Positions 46,960-60,000 of a stretch of DNA of 64,000 nt are shown piece by piece. Positions within the stretch are counted from its first letter, which is position 1. Each line of letters opens with the position of its first letter. The notes under the pieces are model-generated. The model was not told where the DNA came from, did not search any database, and saw only the letters and a program-made list of their open reading frames with translations. The DNA is taken from the NCBI GenBank assembly GCA_933228675.1, contig OW121743.1, positions 16,134,884 through 16,198,883 of the forward strand, in the 5' to 3' direction. This DNA comes from Stomorhina lunata (lineage: Eukaryota; Arthropoda; Insecta; Diptera; Rhiniidae). The position numbers and the translations under genes were made by a program.

Positions 46960-47910
46960 AAATGTAATAATTGGCATAAAAATTTATTAAGAGCATTAAA
47001 CGATAGAATGGAAATAAGGATTTTATTTTTAAATAGTGTCATCCAGATATCTTCCGTCGACTTGAACACACAGAACCTTATATTCTTCGCCACAGGTTGC
47101 AGTAAATTTGGTTCAAATGAGCTGATTTCTCGACGAATATTTTCTTTTAAAACCACAAGGGATAGAGGATTGTCATTATGAAGCCTCTATTTGAGATAGC
47201 CCCTATCTCCATGGGAGTTAGATCAAGTGACCTCGGTGGGATGTCCCCAAAGCGACTGATCAATTTTTGGGGGAAATTTTCCCGAAGAAAATTCATCGAA
47301 GCTCTGGCTGTGTGTGCAGTCGCCCCATTCTGTTGAAACCATGTGTGTAAAGGTTTGACCAAAAATGATTCCGTAATCTCCCGCCGTTAAAATGGTCCAA
47401 TTATCTCATGCATGGATAAAACACACCAAACTGTTATTCTGGGGTAATGGAATGGTTTTTAATGTTTCAATGTTCAGACCAGTAACGGCAGTTTTGATTG
47501 TTAATGTGGCCGTTTAAGTGAAAATTAGCTTCGTTGGTCCAAAAAAGCGGTTTACAGTGCGAAAACGGCATAACAACGTTTTAAAGAAAATGTTTGAGTA
47601 AATCAAAGTCACTTTATTATAGTTCAATTTGAATTTGCAAAGGATGAAACTTCAAAGTCTTTTTTAAAGTTTCGTGAAAAAATACTCTAGGAAATCCCAA
47701 TGAGGCTGCTCTTTTCCGTATTGAAAGTAGAGTATTTTCACCTAAGCTGCTTTATGCAAGTTTAATGTTTTCGGGAGTCTTTGAAGATCGACTAGTCCCT
47801 GGCCATGGGACATTCATAGCCGAAACAGTTACGCGGAATCTTTAAACTCACAAACGAATTAAATTTACATTCGGTCCATCACGTATTCGCTAAATACCAA
47901 ACTTTGAACT
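46960..47910 (-). pseudogene. Near full-length DD41D-type transposase pseudogene, remnant B
   Basis: On the minus strand, in order and across several frames: an N-terminal helix-turn-helix-like piece TPENIKLA, SIRKRAASLGFPR, TLKFHPLQIQIEL (47800-47610); TNEANFHLNGHINNQNCRYW (~47540-47480); RITVWCVLSMHEIIGPF (~47440-47390); FQQNGATAHTARASMNFL (~47340-47285); FPQKLISRFGDIPPR, DLTPME; then LKENIRREISSFEPNLLQ (~47150-47095). The three catalytic positions read Asn (TNEANF), Asn (QQNGA) and Glu (TPME) instead of Asp-Asp-Asp. Two residues are also missing before the third, compared with remnant C. Thoroughly inactive. Confidence 0.85.
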
Positions 47911-48085
47911 CTTAAGAAATGTACCCACAGCGAACGCACGTTGCTTCTCAACCTCTAAGACATCGTGACTGACAAATCCGCAAAATCGATAACACCAACG
48001 GCGCCACCCTCACCGTTTATTACTTACCTAATTGGCCTATATTTACAACCTGTTAAGGTCAAAGACCGATTATATTTCAGAATTC

Positions 48086-48205
48086 CATGCGCTTCGATCT
48101 TGTACGCATCTTCTCCAATTTCGTAGTCAAGCTTTGAAAGATTTTCCTCTAAATACTTGGTCTTTCCATCAATGTATCGGAAGTCCACTTCTACGAGTTC
48201 CCTTA
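48086..48205. repeat. Segment shared with 39375-39490
   Basis: GCGCTTCGATCTTGTACGCA, TCTTCTCCAATTTCGTAGTC and AAGCTTTGAAAGATTTTCC match 39375-39450, and the match continues with ATCAATGTATCGGAAGTCCA against ATCAAAGTTTCGGACGTCCT. On the minus strand it can be read as YLEENLSKLDYEIGEDAYK here, but that frame is broken in the other copy. Origin unknown; both copies are near DD41D fragments. Confidence 0.6.
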
Positions 48206-48329
48206 GCCGTTTATTTATTACAGTAATTTATGAAGTTTTCAAAAACTTATTTTGGGGTGCATCGAGAATTACCTCATTTATCATTCAATTGGATTGCTTT
48301 TGCAATAACTCCGCAACAGAATGTGGAGT

Positions 48330-48700
48330 TTCTTAAAATCAGTTGATTGGGGAATTTTTGCCATAATTATCATAACGGTCTCCGTGGACCTTACCAGTTA
48401 GGCCGCTTTCTTCGAAATAGTAAGGCCAGGCAACGAAGCTTGATAATACTGCACACCACGCCGTGACGTGAAGTGGATGCAACAGCATCTCTTGGTGTAT
48501 CTGTGAGTAAGATTTACTCCATATTCGATAATTTTGTTTGTTAACATTACCGTTTAGATCAAAATATGACTCGACAGACATAAAATGCGGTTCAAGATGT
48601 TTTCATACACAGCCGCCATTAAAATAATCTTCTTGCAAAATACGAAGCGAACCATGAAATCTGTTGTGTATAGTTTGCTTGATTCAATTATTCTTAAATA
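48330..48700 (-). pseudogene. DD41D-type transposase fragment A
   Basis: A minus-strand frame (48581-48339) reads SVESYFDLNGNVNKQNYRIW, then HPLHVTAWCAVLSSFVAWPYYFEE and KVHGDRY. This is the segment around the first catalytic residue and the following WCxL..GPYFF strand of the DD41D group. The family DEAHF motif here is VESYF, so the first Asp is Val. The QQDGA and PLDFF segments are not found downstream. It lies just upstream, in the same orientation, of remnant B, but overlaps B in content, so these are two separate insertions or a duplicate. Confidence 0.8.
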
Positions 48701-49830
48701 GAAATAAGTTTAAATTTCTGTAGTGATTGTCTGATAGTGACTATTTGCTAGGACCCATTTGAGCAGATAAGCTCCTTGTCGAACTCTAGGATTGTATGGC
48801 GACAGCTAAAGTTTCCTGTGCCCGAACAGAGGAATCTCGTTCATAGCTCTTTCATGCGACGAGCCTTATTATAGTCAAACTGCTAGGAAGAGTTCCGCAA
48901 ACTTATGCCTAGATTTACTTTGAACAGAAAATACGGACTCTGAGAAGTGAAATCGGCGCACTATCCAAATTCTTGTTTTAATGTCCAAACGCTCCATTTT
49001 CAGTTAACCCATAGATCAATCTATAAAATAATTTATTTTTTATGGTATCAGTTTTCATCAGCCTGTAGCAGGATTTCATGTTGAATATTTATATAAAGAA
49101 TTTTGTTACTGGAGGAGTATTTTATGAATTTTACCATGTCAAAATATTTTAGTGGTTAAAAATGGGTTAAACGCTTTAAATTGGTATTTTAAAGAAAACA
49201 ATGGCATCACTATGCTCTAGCTAAATTTTTCTAACGGATGGCATCTCCAATTTTAGTACATCAAAAACTCGAACCTTTAACACGAAGTGCTGCCCAGTTT
49301 GACTACCTCAAACAAAAAGTTAGTGTCTGCACTAAAGGTTATGGAATAAGATGAGACAGTTAAACAAAATAAAAACTGTTGCCTGATGTTAGGCGTAAAT
49401 TTATTACTAAAGTATATAAAATAACTTGAAACAAATATCTTGATATTTTTCCACAAAATATTTCACAAATTGTAATTGTACAACTATATTTTTGCAAAAG
49501 TCTCCTATTCAATTGACCTGTATTTCAAAAGCTTTTGTCATTTGTTCTGAAATACTAAATCACTTAAGTATCCCCTATCTCCTATTTAAAATCAAGCAAA
49601 CTGTCCAAATCCTAATATAAATTGTTATATATCCATTAGAATTGTTAGAAGTGACAGCAAGAACAGCTGCCTTTTTCAAAGAAGAGCTGGTAGGCGCGTG
49701 CTTAAAGTTTATCTAATACCATTCAACAATTGCCAAAGGACGACAAAGATGTTAACCCATTAGGGGAGGGCAGGTTTTATTGAAGAACATATGAGCTTAT
49801 AATTGGAAAAACGAAAATAATGGACAAATT
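48700..49830. other. Unique DNA, no gene recognised
   Basis: Somewhat less AT-rich than the satellites, but no reading frame with a known domain, no repeat unit and no RNA gene was identified. Confidence 0.4.
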
Positions 49831-49834
49831 ATTC

Positions 49835-52800
49835 TCAGAACTGATTAAAATTTACTCGTTTATGAAGAAAAAACTTTTTTTTTTAAGTTTTTAAGAAATT
49901 TTTGTACGATTAATCGCAGAACCGGTTTCTTATTCGTTAAAATAAACTTTTGATTTATCTTCAAAATTTCATTGTTTTGGGATTTTACTTTATTTGACTT
50001 TAATGTTAGTAAGTTTTCTATGTTTTTGAGTCTATTTTTAAGCGATTATTCGTTAACCCGGATTTTTATTCGTTTAAGTAATCGATTAAAATTTATTCTA
50101 TTTTACATATTTAATTGTATATTACTCCTTTAGAAGCTTTTCCTTGCTTTTGGAGATTTTTTTGACGATGGTTCGTAGAACCGATTTTTATTCGTTAGCA
50201 TTAGCTTAAGAAAATTTTTAAAAATTTCATAGTTTTAAGGTTTTACTTGTTTGACTTTAATATTAGTAAGTTTTCTAAATTCTTGAGTCTATTTCTAAGC
50301 GATTATTCGTTAACCCGGGTTTTTATTCGTTTAAGTAATCAATTAAAATTTATTGCATTTTCTAGATTTTGTTCTATTTTACTCGTTTGTGATGCAAAAA
50401 TAGTTTTTCCTTATTTTTTGTCCAATTTTTCTAAGATTAATCGTGGAACCGGTTTTTATTCGTTAAAATAATTTTCAGATAACATCTAAAACTTCGTATT
50501 TTTACTATTCTTATTCGTTTTATTTATATTAAATTAAGTTTTTTGAGTTTTTGAGTCAATTTTGAAGCGATTATTCGTTAACCCGGTTTTTTATTCGCTA
50601 AATTAATTGTTAGAAAAAAATTAAAACTTCTTAGTTTTGACATTTCCATAAGTTTTTCTTTAACAAAATTAAGTTTTCTGAGTTTTTGATTAAATTTTTA
50701 AGCAATTATTCGTTAAACCGGGTTTTTATTCGTTCAAGTAATCGATTTAAATTAATTGTATTTTTTAGATTTTATTATATTTTACTCGTTTATGAAGCAA
50801 AAATAGCTTTTTTGTTGTTTTTTTTTTTTGTAACAGTTTTTGTATGACTAATCGTTGAACCGGTTTTTATTCGTTAACATAAACTTTTGAATAATCTTCA
50901 CAATTTCATACTTTAAGGTTTAAACCTTGTTTGACTTTAATATTAGTAAGTTTTCTGAGTTCTTTAGTCTATTTTTAAGCGATTATTCGTTAAACCGGGT
51001 TTTTATTCGTTTAAGTAATCGATTAAAATTTGTTATATTTTGTAGATTTTTTTATACTTTACTCGTTTGTGATGGAAAAAAAATATTTTTTTTCTTGTTT
51101 TTTGACTAATTTTTGTACGATTACTCGTGGAACCGGTTTTTATTCGTTAAATTAAACTTTTTAATATCTTCAAAAGTTAATAGTTTTTGGGGTTTATCTT
51201 GTTTGACTTTAATATTAGTAAGTTTTCTGAGTTCTTGAGTCAATTTTGAAGCGATTATTCGTTAACCCGGGTTTTTATTCATTTAAGTAATCGATTAAAA
51301 TTTTTTGTATTTTCTCGATTTTATTATATTTGACTAGTTTATAATGCAAACATAGTTTTTCAATGAATTTGGAGAACTTTTGTTTACAATTATTCGTTAA
51401 ACCGGTTTTTATTCGTTATCATTAACGTTTGCTTAATCTTCAAAGTTGTGTGGTTTTAAGGATTGACTTTGTTTTAAATATTTGTAAGTTTTCAGAGTTC
51501 TTTAGTCTATTTTTTTAGCGATTATTCGTTAACTCGGGTTTTTATTCGTTTAAGTAATCGATTAAAATTTATTGTATTTTCTAGATTTTATCGTATTTTA
51601 CTCGTTTATGACGAAAAAAAGTTTTTTCTAATTTTTTTTGACTAAGTTTTGTACTATTATTCGTTGAACCGGTTTTTATTCGTTTGCATTAACGTCTGAA
51701 TAATCTCCAAAATTTCATAGTTTTAGGGTTTTATCTTGTTTATCTTTAATAATAGTAAGTTTTTTGAGGTCTTTAGTCTATTTTTAAGCGATTATTCGTT
51801 AACCCGGTTTTTTATTCGTTAAAATAAGTGCTGAAAAAAACTTTAAATTTCCTAGTTTTAACATTTCTAAATGTTTTACTTTGATAAAATTCAGTTTTTT
51901 TTTGGTTTTTGTTTCAATTTTTAAGCGATTATTCGTTAAACCAGTTTTTATTCGTTAAAATAATCGATTAAAATTTATTGTATTTTCTAGATTTTATAAT
52001 TTTTTACCCGTTTATGATTGAAAAATAGTTGTTTCTTGTTTTTTTTTTACCAATTTTTGTACGATTAATCGTTCAACCGGTTTTTATTCGTTAACATTAA
52101 CTTATATATAATCTCCAAAATTTCATACTTTTAGGGTTAAGCCTTGTTTGACTTTAATACTAGTAAGTTTTCTGAGTTCTTGAAACTATTTTAAAGCGAT
52201 TATTCGTTAACCCGGGTTTTTATTCGTTTAAGTAATCGATTAAAATTTGTTTTATTTTCTAGTTATATTTTACTCATTTATGATTGAAATATAGTTTTTT
52301 CTTGTTTTTGAAGAAATTTTTAAAAGATTAATCGTGGAACCTGTTTTTATTCGTTAAAATAATTTTCTTCTAATACATAAAATTTCATAGTTTTACCATC
52401 TTTTAAAGTTTTATTTATATAAAATTTAGTTTTTTTTTGGTTTTTGAACCAATTTTGAAGCTATTATTCGTTAACCCGGTTTCTTATTCGCTAAATTAAT
52501 TGTTCGAAAAAAATTAAAATTTCTTAGTTTTGACATTTCTAAATATTTTTCTTTAAAAAAATTAAGTTTTCTGAGTTTTTGATTAAAGTTTTAAGCGATT
52601 ATTCGTTAACCCGGTTTTTTATTCGTTCAAATAATCAATTAAAATTTATGGTATTTTCTAGATTTTGTTCTATTTTACTCGTTTGTGATGCAAAAATAGT
52701 TTTTCCTTATTTTTTGTCCAATTTTTCTAAGATTAATCGTGGAACCGGTTTTTATTCGTTAAAATAATTTTCAGATAACATCTAACATTTCGTATTTTTA

Positions 52801-53455
52801 CTATTCTTATTCGTTTTATTTATATTAAATTAAGTTTTTTGAGTTTTTGAGTCAATTTTGAAGCGATTATTCGTTAACCCGGTTTTTTATTCGCTAAATT
52901 AATTGTTCGAAAAAAATTAAAACTTCTTAGTTTTGACATTTCCATAAGTTTTTCTTTAACAAAATTAAGTTTTCTGAGTTTTTGATTAAAGTTTTAAGCG
53001 ATTATTTGTTAACCCGGTTTTTTATTCGTTAAAATAATCGATTAAAATTTATTGTATTTTCTAGATTTTATAATTTTTTACTCGTTTATAATTGAAAAAT
53101 AGTTGTTTCTTGTATTTTTGGCAAATTTTTGTACGATTATTCGTTGAACCGGTTTTTATTCGTTAACATAATCTTTTGAATAATCTTAAAAATTTCATAC
53201 TTTTAGTGTTTTTACTTGTTTGAATTCAATATTAGTAAGTTTTCTGAGTTCTTGAGTCAATTTTTAAGCGATTATTCGTTAGCCGGTTTTTTTATTCGTT
53301 AAAATTATTTTTTGGAAAAAACTTAAATTTCCTAGTTTTAACATTTCTAAACGTTTTTTTTTAATAAAATTAAGTTTTCTAGGTTTTTGTTTCAATTTTG
53401 AAGCGATTATTCGTTAACTCGGTTTTTTATTCGTTTGAAAAATCTTCTAAAAAAT
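49835..53455 (+). repeat. Super-array block 1: ~135/270-bp satellite with TTCGTTAACCCGG box
   Basis: GCGATTATTCGTTAACCCGG followed by TTTTTATTCGTTTAAGTAAT alternates with GATTAATCGTGGAACCGG followed by TTTTTATTCGTTAAAATAA. The first type occurs near 50042, 50298, 50567, 50979, 51251, 51519, 51788, 52196, 52598, 52863, 53270 and others, at spacings of ~270 bp or half that (133-138). The basic unit is therefore ~135 bp, amplified as a dimer. The reading frames at 50247-50471, 50927-51109 and 52579-52767 repeat with the units and are not genes. Confidence 0.93.
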
Positions 53456-54640
53456 GGAAATTTTTTGATTTTTTTCTTAAATTTTTTACATTTTGTGTAA
53501 ATATTGTTACATAGATGTTTTGATTTTCTTAATTTTTTCCATATTTTGGTCCTTAAAGGTTTAACAGGACCTTCTTGTTAATATTGGATAATAAGTGTTA
53601 TCCTATATTTTCGTTCAGGTTTTGAAAATATCCTGTCTGTAGATAATTTTATATACTTATACATATGAGTTTATGGGCTTGAAAGTGTGTGTTGTTGATA
53701 TTCTATGCCACTTCAAATAAATCCTTTAAATCCTTGTTGGTTAAAGTTTTGCACACAATTTTTTATACAATTTTTTATTGTCAATACATTCAGTCCTCAT
53801 CATCGTTTGGGGTGCAAAATGTTCTAAAACAGGATACAAAATAGCAGCAGTCAAATACCGTTTGTTTTTTTTTCAATTTTTTATACTTCAAACAAAGGAT
53901 TGAAGGGGGCAGGACTCTAACAACCAGACAGACATTTAAATATATAGCCTTTATAGAATTTGTTTGTTCACTCACGCATGCATGTGCGTGCATCAGCTGC
54001 GCATAAAAGCATGAGTTTTTAATTGATGTGACGCTGAAAATGATGAAGATGAAGACGACCATGATGATGTTAGTGACGATGATTTGGTTTGTGAATGATG
54101 ACGCCAGGACTTCAATATTATTCAAAAGAAATATTCATTCACGCATTAGGAATGGCGCATGCCAGGACCTCAATACCCAATACCTCAACTCCATTTCTTT
54201 CATCACTTTTACTTTGTAAAGTTTGGAAGTTAAAAGAAAAACACCTTTCGTTTTTTTTAAAGGCTGCTGCCAGGTATCCTGGTTCCTTAAGATGGGACCA
54301 AAAAGAAGAAATTTAATTTAAAAATTTTCTACAGCAAAAAAAAAACTTCTTTTCTTTACTTTAAAAGTCATTAATTACCAAAATATTTAATGAAATTTCT
54401 TAACAAATATTTGTCATTATATTTAAAAAGCACGAAAGGGATACACAAAAATTAACAATTATGCCTGGAGGTCCTTATTTTTTTACTGACTGATGCCTGA
54501 GGAAGTTCATGGAGTCTTAATCATTCGAATTAAGACAAAAAGTATTAATGTCTTTAATTAATAATCAGCCTAAACAAATTGACATAACACATGATATTAA
54601 AATTAATAAAGAAATTATTGAAAGTTATTAGGAAAACAAA
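53456..54640. other. Non-satellite insert between array blocks
   Basis: About 1.2 kb without the satellite box separates blocks 1 and 2. It has less T-run sequence and words such as CATGCATGTGCGTGCATCAG near 53978, and a GATGATGA-rich stretch at 54030-54100. Frames at 53790-54125 (minus) and 54028-54316 (plus) overlap on opposite strands and show no domain. It could be a single-copy relic or an unrecognised element; no border repeats were found. Confidence 0.45.
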
Positions 54641-57020
54641 ATATTTTTAGCTAAAATTTTAGCGATTATTCGTTAAAAAATTTTTTATTCGTTATGAAAC
54701 CCATTTTTTTTGTTACAAAAAATTGTCTAAACAAATTTATTTAAGGGTTTTAACAATCAAAACTTAATTTTTTAAAAAATTAAGGCAAAATTAAAAAAAA
54801 AAAAAATTAACGATTAATCGGAAAACCGGGTTTTTATTCGTGTAAAAAAATTTAAAATAAAAAAGCTTTTGGAAAGCTACAAATTATTAAACACACTTAC
54901 AAATATTTCAATACTTTTGAATGAGTTTTTAGCAAAAATATTAACGATTAATCGTTAAGAAAAATTTTTATTCGTTAAGAAAAAATTTCATTCGTTACAA
55001 AAAATTACTTAAAAACATTTATTTAAGGGTTTTATTAGTAAAAACAAAACTTTTAAATGAATTAAGGCAAAATTTGGAACAAATTTAAACGATTAATCGG
55101 TAAACCGGTTTTTTATTCGGGTAAAAATTTTAAAATAAAAAAGCTACATGCTACAAAACACATTTAAAAATGTTTTCAATTCCTTTGAAGTTTTTTTTTT
55201 AATGAATTAAGGTAAAATTTGGAACAAATTTAAACGATTAATCGAAAACCCGGTTTTTTTATTCGAGTAAAATTTTAAAAATTTATTCATTACAAAAAAT
55301 TTTTGAAAAAGTTAATTTGTGGGTTTTAAGAGTTAAAATTCAAATTTTTTAATGAATTAAGGCAAAATTTGGTAAAAATATTAACGATTAATCGGAAACC
55401 CAGTTTTTTATTCGTGCAAAAAATTTAAAATAAAAAAAGCTTTTGGAAAGCTACAAACCACCAAAAACATTTACAAATAATTTCAATACTTTTAAATAAG
55501 TTTTTAGCAAAAATATTAACGATTAATCGTTAAGAAAAATTTTTATTCGTTAAGAAAAAATTTCATTCGTTACAAAAAATTACTTAAAAACATTTATTTA
55601 AGGGTTTTATTAGTAAAAACAAAACTTTTAAATGAATTAAGGCAAAATTTGGAACAAATTTAAATGATTAATCGGTAAACCGGTTTTTTATTCGGGTAAA
55701 AATTTTAAATAAAAAAAGCTACATGCTACAGAACACATTTAAAAATGTTTTCAATTCCTTTGAAGTTTTTTTTTTATGAATTAAGGTAAAATTTGGAACA
55801 AATTTAAACGATTAATCGAAAACCCGGTTTTTTTATTCGAGTAAAATTTTAAAAATTTATTCATTACAAAAAATTTTTGAAAAACTTTAATTTGTGGGTT
55901 TTAAGAGTTTGAATTCAAATTTTTTAATGAATTAAGGCAAAATTTGGTAAAAATATTAACGATTAATCGGAAACCTAGTTTTTTATTCGTGCAAAAAATT
56001 TAAAATAAAAAAAGCTTTTGGAAAGCTACAAACCACCAAAAACATTTACAAATAATTTCAATACTTTTAAATAAGTTTTTAGCAAAAATATTAACGATTA
56101 ATCGTTAAGAAAAATTTTTATTCGTTAAACAAAAAATTTTATTCGTTACAAAAAATTGTTTAAAAACATTTATTTAAGAGTTTTAATAGTCGAAACTAAA
56201 CTTTTAAATGAATTAAGGCAACATTTGGAGAAAAAGTTAACGATTAATCGGCAAACCGGTGTTTTATTCGAGTAAAAATTTTCAAATAAAAAAAGATACA
56301 AGCTACAAGACACATTTTAAATTGTTTTAAATACTTTTTCATGAGCAAAATAAAATTACGATTAATCGTTATGAAAAAATTTTATTCGTTAAAAAAATTT
56401 TTATTCGTTCCAAAAAATTTTTGAAAAACTGTAATTTGTGGGTTTTACGAGTTGGAATTCAAATTTTTTAATGAATAAAGGCAACATTTGCAAACAATGT
56501 TAACGATTAATCGAAAACCCGGTTTTTATTCGTGTAAAAATTTTTAAATGAAAAAGGTTTTGGAAAGCTACAAACTACCAAATACATTTAAAAATGTTTT
56601 CAATACTTTTAAATGAGTTTTTAGCAAAAATATTAACGATTAATCGTTAAGGAAAAATTTTATTCGTTTAAAAAAGTTCTTTATTTGTTACAAAATGTCA
56701 TACAAAAACATTAATTTAAGGCTTTTAATAGTCAAAACAAAATTTTTAAATGAATTAAGCAAAATTTGGAGAAAATCTTAACGATTAATCGGAAAATCGG
56801 ATTTTTTATTCATGTAAAAATTTTAAATTAAAAGACTTTTTAAGAAAGCTACAAACTGCAAAACACATTTAAAAATGTTTTAAATACTTTTAAAGGCAAA
56901 AATATTACCGATTATTCGTTAAGAAAAAATTGTATTCGTTAAAAATGTTCTTTATTCGTTACAAAAAAATCATTTAAAAACATTTTTTTAAGGGTTTTAA
57001 TAGTCAAAACTAAATTTTTA
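54641..57020 (+). repeat. Super-array block 2: 576-bp higher-order repeat of four units
   Basis: AACGATTAATCG with (AA)ACCGGTTTTTTATTCG or AAGAAAAATTTTTATTCG follow-ons mark units at 54810, 54944, 55090, 55234, 55385, 55519, 55666, 55810, 55961, 56095, 56240, 56357, 56507, 56637, 56781 and 56910. The spacings 146, 144, 151, 134 repeat: 54944 to 55519 to 56095, 55090 to 55666 and 55234 to 55810 are all 575-576 bp. This is a true tetrameric higher-order repeat, decaying at its right end. Confidence 0.93.
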
Positions 57021-57089
57021 GATTAAAATTAAAAAAAATATGTTTATTTTTCTAAACGTTTTTTAAAAATATTGCCACAAACAACTAAG

Positions 57090-60000
57090 TAAACGGTTAT
57101 TCCCTTCTAAATAAGGGTTACTCTGGTTTTAATTCATTAGATTAATCTTGCCTATTTATTTATTTATAAATTCAACATATTTTTTCTTATTTTTACCGTA
57201 AAATTATGATTTTTTTGGGAAGTTTTAGATTTTTTAAGTCAATTATCCAAGTAACCGGTTCCAAATTTCTTATTACTTTAGGAAATTTTAAAATTTTTAA
57301 CAAAAAAATTAAAACTTAATCCATTTAAAAAATGTTCCTTATTGTGAATTCTGTTGAATTATATTAAATGAATACCCAAGTAATCGGTTACTCGAATAAA
57401 CTTTTTGCAGTTTTTTATGAAATAAATTTAATTCATTTTTAAAATGTAACTTATTTTCTTTATTTTTAATATAAATTTAGGTTTTATTAAGTAAAATTTG
57501 GATGTTATAAAGTCAATTACTTAAGTAACCGGTTCCACAATTTCTATTTATTCACTAACAAAAATCAAAAGCTAACCAACTTTAAAAAAATATGTTACTT
57601 TTTCTTGTTACTTGCGAAAAATATTACAAGAGTACCCAAGTAATCGGTTACCCAAATTAAATGTTTCTCGTTTTTCCTTAAATCAATATATTTTTTTTAT
57701 AATTATAAAATTTTCTTTATTTTTAACGTAAATGATTTGATTTTATTAGGAAGTTTTGGATTATTTAAAGCCAATGGATCAAGTAACTGGTTCTAAAATT
57801 TCTTTAACTTTCAAAAATTTTCGAACTTTTAATAAAAAATCAATTGCTAAGCCCCTAAAAGAAAATATGTTATTTTTTCCGGATACTTTTGAAAAAATAT
57901 TAAAAAATTATTTATTTAATACTGTAGTAACCGGTTACCCATTTTTTCATTATATTAATCTAATTTATTTCTTACATTTATAAAATTTTCTTTATTTTTA
58001 ACATAAATTTAAGTTTTATTTAGGAAATTTTTGTTTGTATAAAACATAATAAAAAATTAATAAAAATAAATTAGATTAATTCGAGTAACCGGTTACTTGG
58101 GTATTTGTAACCGGTTACTCGAATTAATCTAATTTATTTTTATTAATATGATTTATATACTCTTTTTTTAACATACATTTTGAATATTTATACATTCTTG
58201 GAGTATTTAGGTCAATTACTCGAGTAACCGGTGCTAAATTTTATATTTTTTTTGTTTTTTTTTTAACTAAAAATAAAATTTTTAGCAGATTTAAAGAAAA
58301 TAAATCCTAAATCTGGATACTTTTCAAAATATTAAATGAATACCTGACGTATTCATACACATTTTGTTTTCATTTATTGATATTTTTGAACAATATTAAA
58401 TGAATACTTAAGTAACCAGTAACTGAAATAACGGTTATTCGTTTTCATTAAATTTATGTATGCTTTTTTTAGAAAACTTAAACAATTTCTTCCATTTTAA
58501 ACGTATTTTTTTTGGTTATATTTAGAACCGGTTACTTGAGTAATTGCTCTACTCAAGTAACCGGTTCTAAATTTTGTATAACTTTGAATTTTCTTTTAGT
58601 TTTTTTATTAAAACTTCAATTTTTAGCTGATTTAAAGAAAATATTTTACTTTTTCTTGATATTTTAAAAATATTAAGTAAATACTTAAGTAACCGATTAG
58701 TCGAATAAAAGGTTTCCCGATTGTTTTTACTTATTAAATGCATCTAGTTTATTTAAGGATAGTTTTCGTGATATTAGCCTCAACATTTTGTCTATTTTAA
58801 GGGAATTTCAGGAAGATATAAGGGCAATTACCCAAGTAACCGGTTCTAATTTTTGTTTTATTATGACAATGTTTATATTTTTTAACAGAAATTTAAATTT
58901 TAACTCATTTATGAAAAATATCTTTCTTTTAATTGATAATATTAAACAATTTTTTTATGAGAGTACCTGAGTAACCGCTTACTAGGTATTTTTATTAAAC
59001 TAGAAAAATTATAGGTTTTTAATAGAAAACTACATCTTTACTTATTTTTAATCATTTATGAAAAATATCTTTCTTTTTTATAATATAAAACAATTTTAAA
59101 ACTAGTACCCGAGTAACCGCTTGCTAGTATTTTTATTAAAGTAGAAAATTTCTAGATTTTTAATAGAAAACTAATTTTTACATATTTATGAAAAATATCT
59201 TTCTTTTAATTGATAATATTAAAAAATGTTTAAGAGGGTACCTGAGTAACCGCTTACTAAATAGTTTTATTAAAGTAGCGAAAGTCTAGATTTTAAATAG
59301 AAAATTAAATTAAAAAAAGTATCTTCCTTTTATTTGATCATATTAAACAATTTGAAGGCGAATACCTGAGTAACCGCTTACCAAGTATTTTAATTAAAGC
59401 AGCAAAATTCTAGATTATTAATAGAAAATTAAATTTTTACTTATTTTTATTCATTTATGAAAAATATCTTTCTTTTATTTGATAATATTAAACAACTTTA
59501 AAGCGAGTACCCGAGTAACCGCTTGCTAAGCATTTTCATTAAAGTAGAAAAACTCTAGATTTTTAATAGAAAATTAAATTTTTACTTATTTTTATTCGTT
59601 TATAGAAAATATCTTCCTTTATTTGATAATATTAAACAATTTTAGAACGAGTACCTGAGTAACCGCTTACTAAGTTTTTTTATTTAAGTAGAAAAATTCT
59701 ACATTTTTAATAGAAAATTAGATTTAAAAAAAATATCTTCTTTTTAGTTGATCGTATTAAACAATTTGAAGGTGAATACCTAAGTAACCGCTTACTAAGT
59801 TTTTTTTTATTAAAGTAGAAAAATTTTAGATTTTTAATAGAAAATTATTTTTTTTTATTTTTATTCATTTATGAAAAATATCTTTCTTTTATTTGATAAT
59901 ATTAAACAATTTTAAAACGAGTACCTGAGTAACCGCTTCCTAGTATTTTTTATTAAATTCTAGATTTTTAATAGAAAATAAAATTTTTCTATTCATTTAA

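Noticed and set aside
50042..53290. A true CENP-B box in the satellite
   Set aside because: TTCGTTAACCCGGG has six bases between TTCG and CGGG, where the canonical box needs seven including a fixed A; kept only as a comparison in the findings.
53790..54316. Overlapping frames on both strands (111 codons minus, 63-73 codons plus) as possible host genes
   Set aside because: No domain, low-complexity Asp/Met stretches from a GATGATGA run, and no splice or promoter context.
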